A stretch of 32,766 nucleotides of DNA, taken from positions 1 to 32,766 of the forward strand of contig CASFVA010000055.1 of the NCBI GenBank assembly GCA_949298075.1. The letters run 5' to 3'. Position numbers and translations under genes: made by a program. A model generated the notes under the pieces. The model worked only from the letters and a program-made list of their open reading frames with translations. It searched no databases and had not been told where the DNA came from. Positions 23,389-32,753 of the stretch are shown here, piece after piece (the first letter of the stretch is position 1; every line of letters begins with the position of its first letter). The DNA is from an uncultured Lentisphaeria bacterium. Its GTDB lineage: Bacteria > Verrucomicrobiota > Lentisphaeria > Victivallales > Victivallaceae.

Positions 23389-24420
23389 TCACCGGTGGCG
23401 CAGCGACATGCCGCTGATGTAATTCATCGGAATGCGGTAGTCGTTGCACAGCAGTTGTTCGCGGCGGACCGCCCGGCGCATTTCAAACAGCAGTTTGCGG
23501 ATGACCCGGGCGCTGTCGCGCAGCATGCAGTCAAGCTGCTGGCCGCTGCCCTCCATGAACTGCAGCCAGTCGGTGGTCAGAATCCGGTAGTCCCGGCCGG
23601 GGCGCCGGCCGAGGTCCAGCAGCCGGCCGATCAGCTGGTAGCTGAGAATCCGGGTTGAGGTGAAATAGAGCCGTCCCGGACGCAGAATCCGCTCCGGCCA
23701 GGCTGTGTGAATTTTGGGGCAGTCATCATAAGACAGCAGCACGCAATCTTCGATTTCGGTTCCGAAGGCCCGGGCCCCGGCTTGGAATCCGCTCAATTTG
23801 AGGTGGTTCTGCGGCTGTTCCCGGAATCCTATGTAGGTTACCGGCTCCGACTGGCCGGCCAGGATTTCCGCCGCCCGGAAGCAGGTGGCGAAATGGTCCA
23901 CCCCCACCGCCGGAAACACCCCCGGCAGCGGACTGAAATCCCAGAAAATCAGCGGTATTCCCTGCCTTTTCAATTCGAGAAATCCCTGCGACAGCTCCGT
24001 CACATAATGGGGAAACGCGAACACTCCCTCGAAGCGGTCGTTGATCAGCCGCATAATCAGCCGGTTCTGTTCCTCTCTGGTGTGCGGCATGGTGAAAAAC
24101 GACAGGTCGATGGAATAGCTGGACGAGAGGGCGAAGAACAGTTCCGTGTAAAAATCCTCGACGGTGCTGACGATTTTGGCGTTGTTGCAGCAGAACGCCA
24201 CCCGGTACCGCCGGGCGTCTCCTCCGGGCCGGCCGGGCCGCACGAAATAGCCGCTGCCGCGCCGGCACTCGAGATAACCGCGGGCGGTGAGTTCCTGAAG
24301 GGTTTTGTGGATCCGGCTTTGGGGAACACCGTATTCGACGGCCAGTTTGCGCTCGCTGGGCAGGCGCGATTCCACCGGATAAATGCCCTGTTCGATGCGG
24401 TCCTTTAGGATTTCAAGCAT
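23389..24420 (-). CDS. GntR-type regulator with LacI-like sensor domain
   Basis: A 343-residue regulator. Residues 1-65 form a GntR winged helix (RLPSERKLAVEYGVPQSRIH, then LQELTARGYLECRRGSGYFV). Residues about 72-330 resemble the periplasmic-binding-protein fold of LacI/AraR-type regulators, which sense sugars: FEGVFAFPHYV, GIPLIFWDF, VGVDHFATCFRAAEIL. This architecture is typical of AraR/LacI-GntR hybrid repressors of carbohydrate use, though no sugar gene is adjacent on the same strand. The ATG at 24420 has GGAAG 5 nt upstream. A palindrome overlaps its own promoter, which suggests autorepression. Confidence 0.85.
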   Translation of the reverse strand: MLEILKDRIEQGIYPVESRLPSERKLAVEYGVPQSRIHKTLQELTARGYLECRRGSGYFVRPGRPGGDARRYRVAFCCNNAKIVSTVEDFYTELFFALSSSYSIDLSFFTMPHTREEQNRLIMRLINDRFEGVFAFPHYVTELSQGFLELKRQGIPLIFWDFSPLPGVFPAVGVDHFATCFRAAEILAGQSEPVTYIGFREQPQNHLKLSGFQAGARAFGTEIEDCVLLSYDDCPKIHTAWPERILRPGRLYFTSTRILSYQLIGRLLDLGRRPGRDYRILTTDWLQFMEGSGQQLDCMLRDSARVIRKLLFEMRRAVRREQLLCNDYRIPMNYISGMSLRHR

Positions 24421-24434
24421 GGTGCTTCCGTAAA

Positions 24435-24456
24435 TTGATTCAGCCTGTTAAATCAA
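24435..24456. promoter_or_regulatory. Operator candidate upstream of the GntR-type gene
   Basis: TTGATT (24435-24440) and AATCAA (24451-24456) are perfect 6-bp arms with a 10-bp centre. The right arm overlaps the -10 box and the centre covers the predicted transcription start. Autoregulation by the GntR-type protein is inferred. Confidence 0.45.
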
Positions 24457-24483
24457 TATACACCGGTTCCCGGGGCTTTTCAA
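24455..24483 (-). promoter_or_regulatory. Promoter of the GntR-type regulator
   Basis: On the minus strand TTGAAA (24478-24483), 17 nt, TATATT (24455-24460). Confidence 0.65.
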
Positions 24484-24529
24484 ATCACTGCCGGCAATGA
24501 TAAAAAATGGTTTTTTTCAGAAAAAGGAT

Positions 24530-24558
24530 TTGACATCGGAGTTATTAGGAATTATATT
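24530..24558 (+). promoter_or_regulatory. Promoter of perR-rubrerythrin
   Basis: A consensus TTGACA (24530-24535), 17 nt, TATATT (24553-24558). It is the strongest promoter match in the window. Confidence 0.8.
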
Positions 24559-24560
24559 TA

Positions 24561-24579
24561 AATAGTAACAAAAACTATT
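24561..24579. promoter_or_regulatory. Operator candidate of perR-rubrerythrin
   Basis: AATAGT (24561-24566) and ACTATT (24574-24579) form a 19-bp inverted repeat with a 7-bp AT-rich centre, directly after the -10 box and over the predicted transcription start. The size and AT content suit a Fur/PerR-family box, though it does not match the Bacillus PerR box exactly. Confidence 0.55.
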
Positions 24580-24590
24580 AGGTGAATGAA

Positions 24591-25043
24591 ATGACTGCCG
24601 CCACTGTAAATGCCGATTTTGATGCGTTCTGCGCCGTCCGCAATCTGAGGCGTACGACCCAGCGCATGGTGATTTTTGGCATTATGAACGGCAACCGGCA
24701 CCATCCATCGGTTGAAGAGGTCTGGGCGGAGGCGCGGCGGTCGCTGCCGTCGCTGTCGCTCGACACGGTTTACCGGATTCTGCAGGAGTTTCATGACGGC
24801 GGACTCTTCGGATGTCTGCCCAAGTACGAGAAAGTCCGTTTCGACGGCAACCGTGCGCCGCACGGTCACTTCATCTGCCTGGAATGCGGAGAAATCACCG
24901 ATTTTGAGTTGAGGGACGGTGTGGATCTGACTGCCGGACTGCCAGATGGGGTCCGGGCGGAACATCAGGATGTGCGGATTTCCGGGATTTGCCGGCGGTG
25001 CGCCGGAAAATATAATCAAAACAACAGGGAGTGTGTGAAATGA
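24591..25043 (+). CDS. perR: PerR-like peroxide-sensing repressor (Fur family)
   Basis: A 150-residue Fur-family repressor. The winged helix (about 15-85) contains [20 protein letters not shown] and [13 protein letters not shown]. The metal-sensing residues fall at the same numbers as in Bacillus PerR: H37, D85 (RFDGN), H91 and H93 (HGHFIC) and D104 (EITDF). Aspartates at 85 and 104 favour PerR over Fur. The structural zinc site is C96xxC99 and C134xxC137. PerR with Fe2+ is inactivated by peroxide oxidation of the sensing histidines. The ATG at 24591 follows AGGTGA; an in-frame GTG at 24582 is possible. It overlaps the rubrerythrin gene by 4 bp, the expected target. Confidence 0.82.
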   Translation: MTAATVNADFDAFCAVRNLRRTTQRMVIFGIMNGNRHHPSVEEVWAEARRSLPSLSLDTVYRILQEFHDGGLFGCLPKYEKVRFDGNRAPHGHFICLECGEITDFELRDGVDLTAGLPDGVRAEHQDVRISGICRRCAGKYNQNNRECVK

Positions 25044-25576
25044 GCATCGACAAGAATTCCAAGACCGCCGCCAATCTGGCCTACGCGTTTGCCGGAGAGT
25101 CCCAGGCGCGCAACAAGTACACCTATTTCGCCAGCGTCGCCCGCAAAGAGGGTTACGAGCAGATTGCCGCGATCTTCGAGGAGACCGCCAACAACGAGAA
25201 GGAGCACGCCAAACTCTGGTTCAAGGCGCTGGACGGCATCGGCAACACCATGCAGAACCTGGCGGCGGCCGCCGCCGGCGAGCATGAGGAGTGGACCGAA
25301 ATGTACAAGAATTTCGCCGCCGAGGCCGAGGCCGAGGGATACACCGACCTGGCCCGCCAGCTGGCGCGGGTGGCCGACATCGAAAAGCACCACGAGGAGC
25401 GCTATCGCAAACTGCTGGCCAATATTGAGAAGGGCGAAGTCTGGGTCAAGGCCGGTCCGCGCCGCTGGATCTGCCGCAACTGCGGTCATGTCTACATCGG
25501 CGACAAGGCTCCGGAAGTCTGCCCGACCTGCAAGCATCCCAAGGCCTTCTTCGAAATCGAGGCCGAGAACTACTGA
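25040..25576 (+). CDS. rbr: Rubrerythrin
   Basis: A 178-residue non-haem iron peroxidase that detoxifies hydrogen peroxide in anaerobes using electrons from NAD(P)H via rubredoxin. The N-terminal four-helix di-iron domain has E20, the first ExxH (E53, H56), acidic ligands in the third helix (about 95-99) and the second ExxH (E115, H118). The C-terminal rubredoxin-like domain has [10 protein letters not shown] (C145, C148) and [13 protein letters not shown] (C161, C164). Its ATG overlaps the perR stop (ATGA), with GGGAG 8 nt upstream inside perR. A strong intrinsic terminator follows at 25597. Confidence 0.95.
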   Translation: MSIDKNSKTAANLAYAFAGESQARNKYTYFASVARKEGYEQIAAIFEETANNEKEHAKLWFKALDGIGNTMQNLAAAAAGEHEEWTEMYKNFAAEAEAEGYTDLARQLARVADIEKHHEERYRKLLANIEKGEVWVKAGPRRWICRNCGHVYIGDKAPEVCPTCKHPKAFFEIEAENY

Positions 25577-25596
25577 CGGAATCCCCGGCGTCTTAC

Positions 25597-25639
25597 GGCC
25601 GTCCGCACCGGATGAAATCCGGTTACGGGCGGCCTTTTT
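25597..25639 (+). terminator. Intrinsic terminator after rubrerythrin
   Basis: Outer arms GGCCGTCCG (25597-25605) and CGGGCGGCC (25626-25634) pair with one wobble and enclose a perfect CCGGAT/ATCCGG inner stem. Five T follow. Confidence 0.85.
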
Positions 25640-25718
25640 CTGAAGTCGGCTTCCGGGAGCCGAATTGATTCCGGAGGCGGGTGAAATTCCCGCTTAACAC
25701 GAGGCGCAACAGGCTGCC

Positions 25719-25746
25719 CGCCGCTCCCTGACTCCGGAGCCGGGGC
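25719..25746. repeat. 28-nt repeat, copy 1
   Basis: Begins CGCCGCTCCCTG and ends GGAGCCGGGGC. It matches copy 2 at 25 of 28 positions. Confidence 0.65.
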
Positions 25747-25779
25747 GCGACTCCTCCGCAAAGATTCTGCGAAGTTCGA

Positions 25780-25807
25780 CGCCGCTCCCTGTCTTGGGAG
25801 CCGGGGC
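25780..25807. repeat. 28-nt repeat, copy 2
   Basis: Begins CGCCGCTCCCTG and ends GGAGCCGGGGC, 61 nt from copy 1 (start to start). It forms a perfect 6-bp stem with a 6-nt loop. Confidence 0.65.
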
Positions 25808-25816
25808 AGGTCCGGT

Positions 25817-28800
25817 TCAGGCGTTGACCGGGCGCGGCATCCGGCGGGGCGGCGCAACGCAGGGTCTGGGATTGATCCGGTAGCGGTCCGGACCCAGCAG
25901 GGCGTCGATTCTGGCCAGCAGCGCGGCCGTCACCCGGATCCGGGATTTCAGCGATTCCACGAAAACCACCGAGTCGTCTTCGCGGACGACGCAGATCATC
26001 AGCCGGGCGTCACCATCGTTTTCAGCGCAGACCGCCGCCAGTTCCCGGAGGTGTTCCCGGTTGCAGTCGGCGGCGAAGACGTGCAGATACAGTTCACTGG
26101 TGTAAAGTTCGGGCGCTTCCGTCAGCGGATGGATCTGCTCGACCATGATCCTGGGATTTTCGGAGGGATCCCGGCGGCTTACCGTCGCCTCGATCACCAC
26201 CTGAGTCCCGGGAGCGGTTGGCGTGCCGGATTCGCGGATCGCCGCCAGGGCCCGTTCATAGACCATGCATTCGCAGGAGGCGTCGAGGTCCTCCAGCTGC
26301 AGAACAGCGAACTGCTTGCCGGAGTTTTTTCCGAACTTCAGGGTGAATCCGGAGATCATGCCGGTCAGGCGCACCGCGTCGCCGTCCTTGAATTCGGACA
26401 GTCGGCGGATCGGCGTGCCGAAAACACGCACGATGGCGGCGTTGCGGTCGAGAGGATGACCCGAGACGTAAAATCCGAGCAGTTCCTTTTCGCTTTTGAG
26501 AATCTCCTCCCAGTCGAATTCCGGAATGTCGGGAATTTCCACTGAAAGCGCCCCGGGATTGTCCTCCTCTCCGAGCAGGTCGAAGAGCGAACCCTGCCCG
26601 GCCGCCTTGTCGCGGGCGCGACCGGCGGCGAAGCTCATCATCTGATCGGAGACGGCCAGCAGCTGCGACCGGCGCAGTCCCAGCGAATCGAGAGCGCCGG
26701 CCCGGATGAGATGCTCGATCATCCGGGAGTTGAGTTCCGTACCGCAGCGTTCGCAGAAGTCCAGGAAGGTCGCGAACCGTCCTTCGCTCTCGCGGCTGCC
26801 GATGATTTTGGAGGCGGCCGTTTCGCCGAATCCCTTGATCGCGCCCAGTCCGAAACGGATGGCGCCGCGGTCCACGGAGAAGCTGATGCCGCTGGAGTTG
26901 ATGTCCGGCGGCAGAATCCGGATTCCCATTTCCCGGCAGGCGTTGATCAGGAAGGCCAGCTTTTCGGAGTTTTCGATTTCGCTGGTCAGCACCGCCGCCA
27001 TGAACTCCACCGGATAGTTGGCCTTGAGATAGGCCGTCTGGTAGGAGACAATGCCGTAGGCGGCTGAATGCGACTTGTTGAATCCGTATCCGGCGAAAAG
27101 TTTGATTTTCTCCCAGATCTGGGCGGCCTGTGCCTCAGGGATCCGGTTGGTTTCGGCGCAGCCCCGGATGAATTTGTCACGCTGTTCAAGCATGACGTGT
27201 TCCTTTTTCTTGCCGATGGCGCGCCGGAGAATGTCTGCTCCGCCGAGGCTGAATCCGGCCAGCGCCTGCACGACCTGCATAATCTGCTCCTGATAGAGCA
27301 TGATGCCGTAGGTTTCACTGAGAAACTCCGCCATTTTCGGGTGGTCGTACTCGATGGGCACCTCACCCTTCTTGCGTTTGATGAAGTCGCCCATGAACTG
27401 CATCGGTCCCGGCCGGTAGAGCGCCACCAGCGCGATGATGTGTTCGACGGTGTCAACGCCGAAGTTGCGGCAGAGGTTCTGCATGCCGCTGGATTCCAGC
27501 TGGAACACCGCGATGGTGTCGCCGCGCCGGAGCATGTCGAAAGTTTTCTGGTCGTCGAGCGGCAGACGGGAGAGGTTGATGTCGACGCCGTGCTGCTCTC
27601 TGATCATGTCGAGGGCGTTGCGGATGATCGTAAGGGTGCGCAGTCCCAGGAAGTCCATTTTGAGCAGACCGAGGTTTTCGCAGGGTTCCTTGGGGTACTG
27701 TACGACCATGTCGCCCTGGGCGCTGCGCGACAGCGGCACGAGATTGTCCAGCCGCTGGTCGCCGATGATGACGCCGGCGGCGTGGACTCCGGCCTGGCGG
27801 TTGAGTCCCTCCAGCACCCGGGCGTATTTGAAAACCCGGGCCACGTCGGGATCGGATTCGATGAGCGCCCCCAGCTCGGTGTTTTCCTTGACCGCCTTGT
27901 CGATGGTCATTTTGAGTTCGTCGGGGATCATTTTGGTCAGCCGGTTGCCGCGTTCGAAATCGAAGCCGAGGACCCGGGCGACGTCCTTGACGACCGCCTT
28001 GGCCTTGAGCTGGCCGTAGGTGCAGATCTGGGCGACGTTGTCGAAGCCGTATTTCTGGCGGACGTATTCGATCACCTCGCCGCGGCGCTTTTCACAGAAG
28101 TCGATGTCGAAGTCGGGCGGACTGACCCGCTCCGGGTTGAGGAAGCGCTCGAACAGCAGATTGTAGCGCAGAGGATCAATGTCGGTGATGAGCATGAGAT
28201 AGGCGACAATGCTGCCGGCGCCGGAACCGCGCCCGGGACCGACCGGCACGCCGTGCTCCTTGCCGTAGCGGATGAAGTCGCTGACCACCATGAAATAAGA
28301 GCAGAATCCGGTGCGTTCGATGACGCCCAGTTCATAGTCCATGCGCTCGATGACCGCCTTTTCGCGGTCGCTGAGGTCAGTTTTGGTCCGGGCGTCGAAG
28401 TCGTAGCGCATCGGCAGGTTGTCCAGGCAGACGTTGCGGAGCGTTTCGCGGGTCGGTGTGGAGCCGTCGGGCAGATAAAAGACCGGATAGTGGTTGGCGC
28501 CGTAGTCGAACTTCATCGAACAGCGTTCGGCGATGGTGACGGTGTTGGCAATCGCTTCGGGATAGTCCCTGAAGATGGCTTTCATCTCCTGCGGACTTTT
28601 GAAGTAGAACTCCGGGGCGGGGAACCGGAAATGCTTTTCGTCGTCGAGCCGCGCCCCGGTCTGGATGCAGAGCATGACCTCGTGCGCCTCGTGATCTTCC
28701 TGACGCATGTAGTGGACGTCGTTGGTGGCCACCAGTCCGAGCCCGTGTTTGCGGGCCAGTCCGGCCAGCGGGGCGATAACGGCGCGCTCCTCCTCCATGC

Positions 28801-29341
28801 CGTGGTCCATGATTTCGATGAAAAAATTTTCCCGGCCGAAGATGTCGGCGTACTCCAGAAGCGCGTGTTCGGCGGCGGCGGGGTCGTTGTTGAGCAGGCG
28901 GCGGGGGATTTCGCCGGCGATGCAGGCGGACAGGGCGATCAATCCCCCGTGGTATTCGCGCAGCAGTTCCTTGTCGACCCGCGGTTTGTAGTAAAGTCCG
29001 TTGCGGTAGGCTTCGCTGATGAGCTTGCAGAGGTTGTGGTATCCCTGCTGGTTTTCGCAGAGTAGCACCAGATGGAAACCCTTGATGAAGTCCACCGTGG
29101 GATTGCGGTCGAACCGGGTGGTGGGCGAGACATAGGCTTCGCAGCCGATGATCGGATTGATGCCGGCTCCCGAGAGCACGCGGTGAAACTCCTCGGCGCC
29201 GCCGAGATAACCGTGATCGGTGATGGCGCAGGCCGACATTTCCATTTCACCGGCCAGTTTGGCCAGTCCGGCGGCGGTGCAGGCTCCGTCAAGCATGCTG
29301 TAGTGGGTGTGCAAATGCAGATGAACAAAATCCGCCGGCAT
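25817..29341 (-). CDS. dnaE: DNA polymerase III alpha subunit
   Basis: The replicative polymerase catalytic subunit, 1174 residues, the usual DnaE1 length. The N-terminal PHP domain begins FVHLHLHTHYSMLDG and has AITDHGYLGG. The polymerase palm contains GPGRGSGAGSIVAY and PDFDIDF with catalytic aspartates near 410 and 412, followed by the KMDFLGLRTL segment with the third. A tandem HhH region and an OB-fold (VRLTGMISGFTLKFGKNSG) lie in the C-terminal third. The ATG at 29341 is chosen because the PHP domain starts at once and AAGGAG precedes it by 10 nt; 22 further upstream codons are open but not protein-like. It stands alone, divergent from gap. Confidence 0.96.
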   Translation of the reverse strand: MPADFVHLHLHTHYSMLDGACTAAGLAKLAGEMEMSACAITDHGYLGGAEEFHRVLSGAGINPIIGCEAYVSPTTRFDRNPTVDFIKGFHLVLLCENQQGYHNLCKLISEAYRNGLYYKPRVDKELLREYHGGLIALSACIAGEIPRRLLNNDPAAAEHALLEYADIFGRENFFIEIMDHGMEEERAVIAPLAGLARKHGLGLVATNDVHYMRQEDHEAHEVMLCIQTGARLDDEKHFRFPAPEFYFKSPQEMKAIFRDYPEAIANTVTIAERCSMKFDYGANHYPVFYLPDGSTPTRETLRNVCLDNLPMRYDFDARTKTDLSDREKAVIERMDYELGVIERTGFCSYFMVVSDFIRYGKEHGVPVGPGRGSGAGSIVAYLMLITDIDPLRYNLLFERFLNPERVSPPDFDIDFCEKRRGEVIEYVRQKYGFDNVAQICTYGQLKAKAVVKDVARVLGFDFERGNRLTKMIPDELKMTIDKAVKENTELGALIESDPDVARVFKYARVLEGLNRQAGVHAAGVIIGDQRLDNLVPLSRSAQGDMVVQYPKEPCENLGLLKMDFLGLRTLTIIRNALDMIREQHGVDINLSRLPLDDQKTFDMLRRGDTIAVFQLESSGMQNLCRNFGVDTVEHIIALVALYRPGPMQFMGDFIKRKKGEVPIEYDHPKMAEFLSETYGIMLYQEQIMQVVQALAGFSLGGADILRRAIGKKKEHVMLEQRDKFIRGCAETNRIPEAQAAQIWEKIKLFAGYGFNKSHSAAYGIVSYQTAYLKANYPVEFMAAVLTSEIENSEKLAFLINACREMGIRILPPDINSSGISFSVDRGAIRFGLGAIKGFGETAASKIIGSRESEGRFATFLDFCERCGTELNSRMIEHLIRAGALDSLGLRRSQLLAVSDQMMSFAAGRARDKAAGQGSLFDLLGEEDNPGALSVEIPDIPEFDWEEILKSEKELLGFYVSGHPLDRNAAIVRVFGTPIRRLSEFKDGDAVRLTGMISGFTLKFGKNSGKQFAVLQLEDLDASCECMVYERALAAIRESGTPTAPGTQVVIEATVSRRDPSENPRIMVEQIHPLTEAPELYTSELYLHVFAADCNREHLRELAAVCAENDGDARLMICVVREDDSVVFVESLKSRIRVTAALLARIDALLGPDRYRINPRPCVAPPRRMPRPVNA

Positions 29342-29387
29342 AAAAAAACTGCTCCTTGACTGTAAATATGGTTCAGAAACCCGGTGA

Positions 29388-30737
<1,350 letters not shown>

Positions 30738-30780
30738 CCGGTTGAGACCGGTTCCGCTGAACAGGCGGATTTCCCATGAG

Positions 30781-30806
30781 GGGCGGGCTTGACGCCCGCC
30801 CTTTTT
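30781..30806 (+). terminator. Intrinsic terminator or attenuator between gap and pgk
   Basis: GGGCGGGC (30781-30788) and GCCCGCCC (30794-30801) form a perfect 8-bp stem with a 5-nt loop, followed by five T. No separate promoter of the window's type was seen before pgk, so partial read-through is likely. Confidence 0.85.
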
Positions 30807-30857
30807 CATCATCCGGCAGGAGGATCGGCCGTCAAGCGATCCCGAGGAGGAGTTGTC

Positions 30858-32111
30858 ATGAATAAGAAAACCTTGCGTGATGTTGATCTCAAAGGCAAGA
30901 AAGTTTTAATGCGCGTTGACTTCAACGTGCCGGTCAAAGGCGGAGTCATCAAGGACGACACCCGGATTCAGGGGGCGCTGCCCTCGATCAAATATGTGCT
31001 CGAGCATGGCGGCAGTCTGATTCTGATGAGCCACCTGGGCCGTCCGGACGAAAAAGGCATTACGGCTGACACCTCGCTGAAGATCGTGGCCGACTATCTG
31101 GGCAAACTGCTGGGCAAACCGATTGTGTTTGCGGCGGACTGTGCGCAGGCCGATGCGGAAGTTGCCGCGATGAAGCCCGGCGACATTGTGATGCTGGAGA
31201 ACACCCGCTATCATTTGGAAGAGCAGGCCAAGTGCAAGCAGAAGGACGGCGAGTCCGACGCTGATTTCAAGGCCCGCAAGGCGGCGCTGAAAGCGCAGCA
31301 GCAGGTTCTGGCCGAGAAGCTGGCTTCCTATGCCGACATCTACTGCAACGATGCGTTCGGGACGGCGCACCGGGCCCATGCCTCGACGGCGGTCATCACC
31401 AAGTATGTGCCGGTTTCAGTGGCCGGATTTCTGATGGAAAAGGAGATTGAGTACCTCGGCAATGCGGTGGAGCATCCGGTGCGTCCGTTTGTGGCGATAC
31501 TGGGAGGAGCGAAAGTATCCGACAAGCTGGCGGTGGTCCGCAACCTGCTGAGCAAGGTGGACGTGCTGATCATCGGCGGCGGCATGGCCTACACTTTCCT
31601 GAAGGCCGAGGGTCACGAAGTGGGTGCTTCGCTCTGTGAAGTCGATCAGCTGGATTACGCCCGCGAGATGATTGCGATGGCCAGGGAGCGCGGAGTGAAG
31701 TTCCTGCTGCCGGTGGACAACATTGCGGCGGATAAATTTGATCCTGAAGCCAATACCAAAGTGGTCGGCGACGACATCCCGGCGGGCTGGATGGCTCTGG
31801 ACATCGGCCCGGAGACGGTGAAGCTTTACAGCGAGGCGATTGCCACGGCCAAGACGGTGGTGTGGAATGGTCCGATGGGCTGCTTTGAGATGGAAAAATT
31901 CGCGGCGGGCACCTTTGGCGTCTGCAAGGCGGTGGCCGGCGTCAAGGCGCGGGGCGGAGTTTCGATCATCGGCGGCGGCGACAGCGTGGCGGCGGTGAAC
32001 AAGTCCGGACTGGCGGCGGAAATGAGCCACATTTCCACTGGCGGCGGAGCTTCTCTGGAGTTTCTTGAAGGCAAGGAGCTGCCCGGAGTGGCGGCGCTGT
32101 GCGACAAATAA
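30858..32111 (+). CDS. pgk: Phosphoglycerate kinase
   Basis: Transfers phosphate from 1,3-bisphosphoglycerate to ADP, directly after Gap in glycolysis. The 417-residue product has [10 protein letters not shown] and DDTRI near the N-terminus, LMSHLGRP (the substrate-binding signature), [20 protein letters not shown] (nucleotide-binding lysine), WNGPMGCFE and the C-terminal GGGDSVAAV. The ATG at 30858 has a GAGGAGG site 6-7 nt upstream; earlier open codons cover the terminator and are excluded. It lies 120 nt after gap. A strong terminator follows. Confidence 0.97.
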   Translation: MNKKTLRDVDLKGKKVLMRVDFNVPVKGGVIKDDTRIQGALPSIKYVLEHGGSLILMSHLGRPDEKGITADTSLKIVADYLGKLLGKPIVFAADCAQADAEVAAMKPGDIVMLENTRYHLEEQAKCKQKDGESDADFKARKAALKAQQQVLAEKLASYADIYCNDAFGTAHRAHASTAVITKYVPVSVAGFLMEKEIEYLGNAVEHPVRPFVAILGGAKVSDKLAVVRNLLSKVDVLIIGGGMAYTFLKAEGHEVGASLCEVDQLDYAREMIAMARERGVKFLLPVDNIAADKFDPEANTKVVGDDIPAGWMALDIGPETVKLYSEAIATAKTVVWNGPMGCFEMEKFAAGTFGVCKAVAGVKARGGVSIIGGGDSVAAVNKSGLAAEMSHISTGGGASLEFLEGKELPGVAALCDK

Positions 32112-32140
32112 ACCGTTTGTGCGGCAGTCGAACATCTGGA

Positions 32141-32173
32141 GGGAACCGGAAACAGGTCCGGTTCCCTTTTTTT
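32141..32173 (+). terminator. Intrinsic terminator after pgk
   Basis: GGGAACCGGA (32141-32150) and TCCGGTTCCC (32157-32166) form a perfect 10-bp stem with a 6-nt loop, followed by seven T. Confidence 0.92.
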
Positions 32174-32233
32174 GTTTTCCGGCCGGGTGGACGGCCGCTG
32201 CCGGCGCGGAGAGGGACAAGGACGGCTTCGGAC

Positions 32234-32262
32234 TGGAAATTTCGAAACCGAGGCATTATATT
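32234..32262 (+). promoter_or_regulatory. Possible promoter of the glyoxalase gene
   Basis: TATATT (32257-32262) is present 32 nt before the start codon; the -35 at 17-nt spacing is poor (TGGAAA). Confidence 0.45.
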
Positions 32263-32294
32263 TGCTGCAGCAATCAACTGAAGGAGGAGAAGAT

Positions 32295-32660
32295 ATGAAA
32301 TTCCGGATGGTGCACAACAACTTCAATGTGCTTGATCTTGCCAGGAGTCTGAAATTCTATCGTGACGCCTTTGATATGAAGGAGGTGCGGCGGATTGAAG
32401 CGAAGGACGGGAGCTTCATCATCGTCTATCTGGAGGACGGGAACAGCTCTCACCAGCTGGAACTGACCTGGCTACGCGACCGCAAGGAGCCGTACAATCT
32501 CGGAGACAATGAATTTCACCTGGCATTCAAGGTCGATGATTATGAAGCCGCCCACGCCCGCCATGAAAAGATGGGCTGCATCTGCTACGAAAACCCCGAG
32601 ATGCACATCTACTTCGTAAACGATCCCGACGGCTACTGGCTTGAAATACTTAGTGCCTGA
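32295..32660 (+). CDS. gloA: Glyoxalase I-type VOC protein (lactoylglutathione lyase)
   Basis: A 121-residue protein of the vicinal-oxygen-chelate fold. Glyoxalase I converts the methylglyoxal-thiol adduct to a lactoyl thioester, protecting against a glycolytic by-product. The metal ligands expected for bacterial GlxI (H5, E56, H74, E122 in E. coli) have equivalents at H7 (VHNNF), E56 (HQLELT), H75 (EFHLAF) and E117 (YWLEIL). FNVLDLARSLKFY and DPDGYWLE are typical. The ATG at 32295 has AAGGAGGAG upstream. It follows gap-pgk but has its own promoter-like element and terminator. Whether the thiol is glutathione is unknown. Confidence 0.85.
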   Translation: MKFRMVHNNFNVLDLARSLKFYRDAFDMKEVRRIEAKDGSFIIVYLEDGNSSHQLELTWLRDRKEPYNLGDNEFHLAFKVDDYEAAHARHEKMGCICYENPEMHIYFVNDPDGYWLEILSA

Positions 32661-32709
32661 AAATAATTTATAATTCATTTATTTTAAATATTTTATAATT
32701 TATAAATCA

Positions 32710-32753
32710 GCAGATGTTCTTGCCTTTTTATGGAGAATATCTGCCGCTTTTTT
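32710..32753 (+). terminator. Intrinsic terminator after the glyoxalase gene
   Basis: GCAGATGTTCT (32710-32720) and AGAATATCTGC (32734-32744) form an 11-bp stem with one G-U pair and a 13-nt loop, then CGC and six T. The 50 nt before it are almost pure A/T with repeated ATAATTTATAA. Confidence 0.75.

Larger units (their letters stand above)
25640..25816. other. Structured intergenic region with tandem 28-nt repeats
   Basis: This 177-nt gap lies between the convergent rubrerythrin and dnaE genes. It holds a row of possible hairpins: TCGGCT/AGCCGA (25646-25663), GCGGG/CCCGC (25677-25693), GCTCC/GGAGC (in 25722-25740) and GCTCCC/GGGAGC (in 25783-25801). The last two lie in 28-nt repeats at 25719-25746 and 25780-25807 that differ at 3 positions. 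None has a T-tract in the dnaE direction. No gene or known RNA family was recognised. Confidence 0.5.

Noticed and set aside
25640-25816. Cobalamin-type riboswitch, suggested by a GGTGAAATTCCCGC-like segment
   Set aside because: The conserved core and the order of elements do not fit, no B12-related gene follows on either strand, and the region lies between two gene ends.
25570-25857. Minus-strand 95-codon frame across the end of dnaE
   Set aside because: Arg/Pro-rich, overlaps the repeats and terminator, and lacks a ribosome site.
27068-29065. Plus-strand open frame of 665 codons opposite dnaE
   Set aside because: Low-complexity antisense shadow of dnaE codon bias.
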